Positions 61,301 to 64,000 of a DNA stretch of 64,000 nucleotides are shown piece after piece (positions within the stretch are counted from its first letter, which is position 1; the number at the start of each line of letters is the position of its first letter). Under the pieces are notes generated by a model. The model saw only the letters and a list, made by a program, of their open reading frames with translations, was not told the DNA's origin and made no database searches. The translations under genes were made by a program, and so were the position numbers. Origin of the DNA: Cytobacillus purgationiresistens (GTDB lineage: Bacteria > Bacillota > Bacilli > Bacillales > Cytobacillaceae); contig NZ_JAUSUB010000027.1 of the NCBI RefSeq assembly GCF_030813235.1, positions 1-64,000 on the forward strand. The letters are read 5' to 3'.

Positions 61301-61933
61301 CTATTCTTGTGCTAAAGTTTTCATCAACTGCTGACTAATCACCCCTTGCTCTGTTCCGAGCAGCCTTTCTGCGTTATAAGCAAAAGCGATCATGCGTCGC
61401 GATTGTTCCTCTCTTGTTAGTTCAATGGTTCCGTCATCAAAAATAGTAGAAGCATACACCAGTAGCATCTCTACAGTTTCGAAAGGGTAGTCTGTATGAA
61501 ATAGATTTTCCTCTATTCCATTTTGAATGATGATTGTAAAAATCGGTGTGATTTCTTTAAATAACACCCTCTGAATCTTTTGGTGCATAAGGGCATTTTG
61601 TGGTTTATGAATATGTGTCATTAATTCTTCAGAAACAGCTCCACTGACATTTAATGAAGTAATCGACAAAAGTAATCGTTCAATAACAGATACTTCTTTT
61701 TTCTCTGCAATGGCTTGCGCCCCTTCAATTACCTTTTTATTATAGCGATCGATAATTCCGTCCATAATTGCTTCCTTACTTTCAAAATGATAATAAAGCG
61801 TACCTCTCGCAATTCCAATTTTTTTCAAGATATCATGGGTACTTGTTCCGTCATATCCTTGCTCATTAAATAAAGCTTCTGCCACATCTAATATTTCATT
61901 TCTTCTTTCCTGTGCTTCCTTTGACTTCCTCAT
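61301..61933 (-). CDS. TetR-family transcriptional regulator of the ABC transporter
   Basis: 210 residues from the ATG at 61933, which follows AAGGAG; the frame's extension to 62002 runs through the promoter and operator. Residues 1-60 are the TetR helix-turn-helix (RRNEILDVAEALFNEQGYDG, HDILKKIGIARGTLYYHF). The rest is a helical ligand domain. It probably represses its own operon through the operator at 61957-61971, and perhaps the two promoter copies at 55.7 and 57.3 kb that share the GACnGnCTGTCnGTC core. Confidence 0.9.
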   Translation of the reverse strand: MRKSKEAQERRNEILDVAEALFNEQGYDGTSTHDILKKIGIARGTLYYHFESKEAIMDGIIDRYNKKVIEGAQAIAEKKEVSVIERLLLSITSLNVSGAVSEELMTHIHKPQNALMHQKIQRVLFKEITPIFTIIIQNGIEENLFHTDYPFETVEMLLVYASTIFDDGTIELTREEQSRRMIAFAYNAERLLGTEQGVISQQLMKTLAQE

Positions 61934-61956
61934 CAATACCACTCCTTCAATTATTT

Positions 61957-61971
61957 GACCGTCTGTCTGTC
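61957..61971 (-). promoter_or_regulatory. TetR-type operator, copy 3 (autoregulatory site)
   Basis: GACCGTCTGTCTGTC matches the other two operators at 12 of 15 positions (core GACTGACTGTCGGTC). It lies 24 bases before the TetR ATG, just after a minus-strand TATACT -10 candidate, the same position as in copies 1 and 2. Confidence 0.65.
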
Positions 61972-62027
61972 GATTAAATAGTATAATATAGATTATAATC
62001 AAAAAACGTTAAATGTACAATTTGAAA

Positions 62028-62075
62028 ATGTACTCTATTAAGTAAACACAAAAAAGTCTACTTAATAGAGTACAT
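62028..62075. repeat. 17-bp inverted repeat (hairpin)
   Basis: ATGTACTCTATTAAGTA (62028-62044) pairs perfectly with TACTTAATAGAGTACAT (62059-62075) around 14 bases. No U tract follows on either strand. It stands between the MerR relic and the TetR promoter; the 200 bases between it and the MerR gene show nothing else. Confidence 0.7.
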
Positions 62076-62273
62076 ATAAAGTAAATGGATTCTTTATATC
62101 AATATACCAAGGAATTGAGCACTAGAAAGTGAAAACTGTATAAAATTATTAAAATAAATTCAGCATATAATTTAGCAGTGTCATAATCTGGACTATGTTC
62201 ATGTGTACAAAATGATGAATTTATTCTTCGCTAAATTTTCATGAGAATAAGGTTATTTCAATCATCTCTTTCG

Positions 62274-62625
62274 CTAATATCTAGTGTTGTAACTTTGAAG
62301 CAACTTAATATTTTTTATAAGGTTTTCCTCAGAGACCTCTAAGTCTAAATATAATAATACATTTTCTAGATCAGTAATCATTTGGTTCATGTCATTTTTT
62401 AATTAGGGATAATGAAGGTTGCTGTTCTATTAAATCTTTTAGCTTATAACCCGTCATTTTTGCAGCAAGAATTTGAACAATGCTTTCTAAGTCTGACTTT
62501 GATAAAACCAGTTGACCTTTGTCATTCCTTTTTGCCTTCAATAAATCTAAATTAGCATAGTATCGTATAGAGCGTTCAGTTAATCCCGTCATTTTATAAA
62601 CTTTTCCTGTTGTAAACAGTGTCAT
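62274..62625 (-). pseudogene. MerR-family regulator with a frameshift in an A6 tract
   Basis: The first frame (62392-62625, 77 residues) is a MerR helix-turn-helix (TTGKVYKMTGLTERSIRYYA, NLDLLKAKRNDKGQLVL) ending at ...SLIKK-stop. Removing one A from the run of six before the stop gives SLIKNDMNQMITDLENVLLY and continues to a TAG at 62274-62276, a normal dimerisation helix. The intact protein would be about 116 residues. The shift may be a mutation, slippage or an assembly error. Confidence 0.65.
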
Positions 62626-62747
62626 TCACCCCCCTATTACAAGGGTAGAGTATAACGCTGCGTTAAAGTCAATTTTTAAAAAAGCAATTTAGTTAGAAGG
62701 GAAATAATTGTCCTCATTTTCTCACCCGTATATATTAGGAAAGAAAT

Positions 62748-63731
62748 TTAAATTATAAAGAGCAGAGATATAGTGATTGACGCTTCTGGCAATCCCATGA
62801 GACGTTCACATTCCAATGGCGTAAGTTGTCGAATAAAACCTTCTTTTTCTTTTCCCTCATACCAAAACGAAAAGATATTTACAGATCCCGCTAACAAAGT
62901 TGGAAAAGGGTCACCTGTCTTTCCGAAACTTCCAATGAATCCTGTTTCGTTTTTATCTTTTGCGGCACTTCGCATACGTCTTTCTTGAAAGGGACGGACG
63001 ATGGGTATGTTCCTCCTTGTTTTTTCAGAAGATCTTCCACTGGTGCTGGGGGAGGACAGCCTGTCTTTTCCGCAAGTCGCAGGAAACGATTGCAGATTGC
63101 GGGCTTTAAATAATATTTCTCTGGCACGGTCTCCTCTAAAATCTGCCACGAGGAAGATACGTCTTCTTCTTTGAGCGAGAGTGGGCCTTCCCCAATACTG
63201 GGCATCCAACAATCGCCAACACACATCAATGTTATTCCCTCGAACCATTCCGACGTTTGCCCAGACTCCAGAAGCAGGCATTGGAATTTTGGTGTTAGTG
63301 AAAGATTTCAGGACGGCTTTAAAATCCATCCGGTTATTTGATGAAAAAGCTCCCATGACGTTTTCCCAAACAGCGATAACTGGATATACATCATTCGTTG
63401 CACACCTCATTTCTTCAATGATTCGTAATGCTTGATAAAACAAATTGGATTGGCCCCCCCCCGCAAGGCCTTCTCGTTTTCCGATTTTGGATAAGTTCTG
63501 ACAAGGAGAACCAAATGTAATAACATCAACAGGCGGTATTTTTCCACCATTTATTTTCGTAATATCGCCAATATGAAGCATGTTGGGAAAATGATGTTTC
63601 GTTATACTAATTGGTGCTTTTTCTACTTCACTTGCCCATATTGGTGTAATCCCGTAACGAGAAGCTGCAAGAGGAAAGACTCCAATTCCATCAAAAAGTT
63701 TCCTAAAGTAAGCGTTTTCATATATGATCAC
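62748..63731 (-). pseudogene. C5-cytosine DNA methyltransferase, C-terminally truncated
   Basis: 327 residues with motif I LFDGIGVFPLAA, motif IV GSPCQNLS (catalytic Cys in PCQ), motif VI WENV, motif VIII QRRRRIFLVADF and motif IX-like RQLTPLECERLMGLPE. Right after GLPE the normal tail (GWT..., then the GNS/GNA motif X that completes the AdoMet pocket) is replaced by ASITISLLFII. Activity is therefore doubtful. The family is common on conjugative elements of Firmicutes. No matching restriction enzyme gene is visible. Confidence 0.8.
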
Positions 63732-63764
63732 TATCCTAACAAAATTATTTTATGAGCAAAAAAA

Positions 63765-63791
63765 TAGACGTTCAGTTTATTTGAACGTCTA
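63765..63791 (-). terminator. Terminator hairpin at the right edge
   Basis: TAGACGTTCA (63765-63774) pairs with TGAACGTCTA (63782-63791). On the minus strand it ends in TTTTTTT. It fits the partial gene at 63869-64000. Confidence 0.75.
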
Positions 63792-63868
63792 AAAGTATGG
63801 GATCAATTTAAGATTAGAATATTTAATTTCACATGTCTCCTCACACCAGGTCAATTCCTACTGAAACA

Positions 63869-64000
63869 TTAATGTGATTTTTTATCACTTTTTTTTCTGC
63901 CATTTTCACCATTTGTCTCAAAGTAAGAATGCTTGTAAAACGCCTTGAAACTAAGGATTTCTACATAGTTTGGCGACATAGCAACGTTATAGTCTCCACA
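63869..64000 (-). CDS. C-terminal end of an unidentified protein (cut by window edge)
   Basis: 44 codons to a TAA at 63869-63871: CGDYNVAMSPNYVEILSFKA and a polar end ETNGENGRKKSDKKSH. The beginning is outside the window. No family is recognised. A second frame across the same DNA (ILTLRQMVKMAEKKVIKNH) also looks protein-like, so the assignment is open. Confidence 0.35.
   Translation of the reverse strand, partial: CGDYNVAMSPNYVEILSFKAFYKHSYFETNGENGRKKSDKKSH

Noticed and set aside
61934-62002. Longer TetR start at 62002
   Set aside because: The extension covers the operator and -10 region; ATG 61933 has AAGGAG.

Overview
The window comes from a low-GC, spore-former-type Firmicute of the Bacillaceae (Bacillus sensu lato). 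The signs are AT-rich intergenic DNA, strong AGGAGG-type ribosome sites with frequent TTG/GTG starts, a glnQHMP cluster in the B. subtilis order, a gnt operon behind the B. subtilis-type GntR operator, a PHO-box alkaline phosphatase, an LXG toxin locus and secreted S8 and M6 proteases. No rRNA, tRNA or CRISPR array was seen. The species cannot be told from the sequence alone.

Left part (1-22 kb) is nutrient uptake. A minus-strand catabolic cluster holds a HutC-type GntR regulator, an amino-acid ABC transporter, a D-2-hydroxyacid dehydrogenase, a DapA-family aldolase and the first codons of a RocA/PruA-type aldehyde dehydrogenase. Then come gntRKP (plus), two XRE regulators and a small unknown protein, a ddpXABCDF-like operon (D-Ala-D-Ala dipeptidase plus dipeptide ABC transporter) ending in an XRE-cupin regulator, and glnQHMP.

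Middle part (22-50 kb) is largely secreted or cell-surface functions. It has alkaline phosphatase, an SRPBCC protein, a tandem array of 25 hairpin units with a 52-bp period, a frameshifted WGR/DUF4240 gene, a TipA-like MerR regulator, an intradiol-dioxygenase homologue lacking one iron ligand, a 3040-residue S8 protease with five repeated modules, and an LXG (type VII secretion) effector locus. The LXG locus carries a glycine-zipper toxin, a membrane immunity candidate, DUF5085 proteins and a decayed second copy of the immunity genes. Two VOC proteins, an AGCS remnant, SstT and an immune-inhibitor-A metalloprotease follow.

Right part (50-64 kb) looks like a graveyard of mobile and antimicrobial-transport genes. 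It holds two serine-recombinase remnants, a single-chain sigma/zinc-finger/anti-sigma fusion, a deletion-fused ABC transporter, an intact TetR/permease/ATPase module, a frameshifted MerR gene and a C-terminally truncated C5 methyltransferase. Three copies of one TetR promoter-operator occur here; two of them are followed by relics of the TetR N-terminus, so whole TetR-ABC modules appear to have been duplicated and collapsed.
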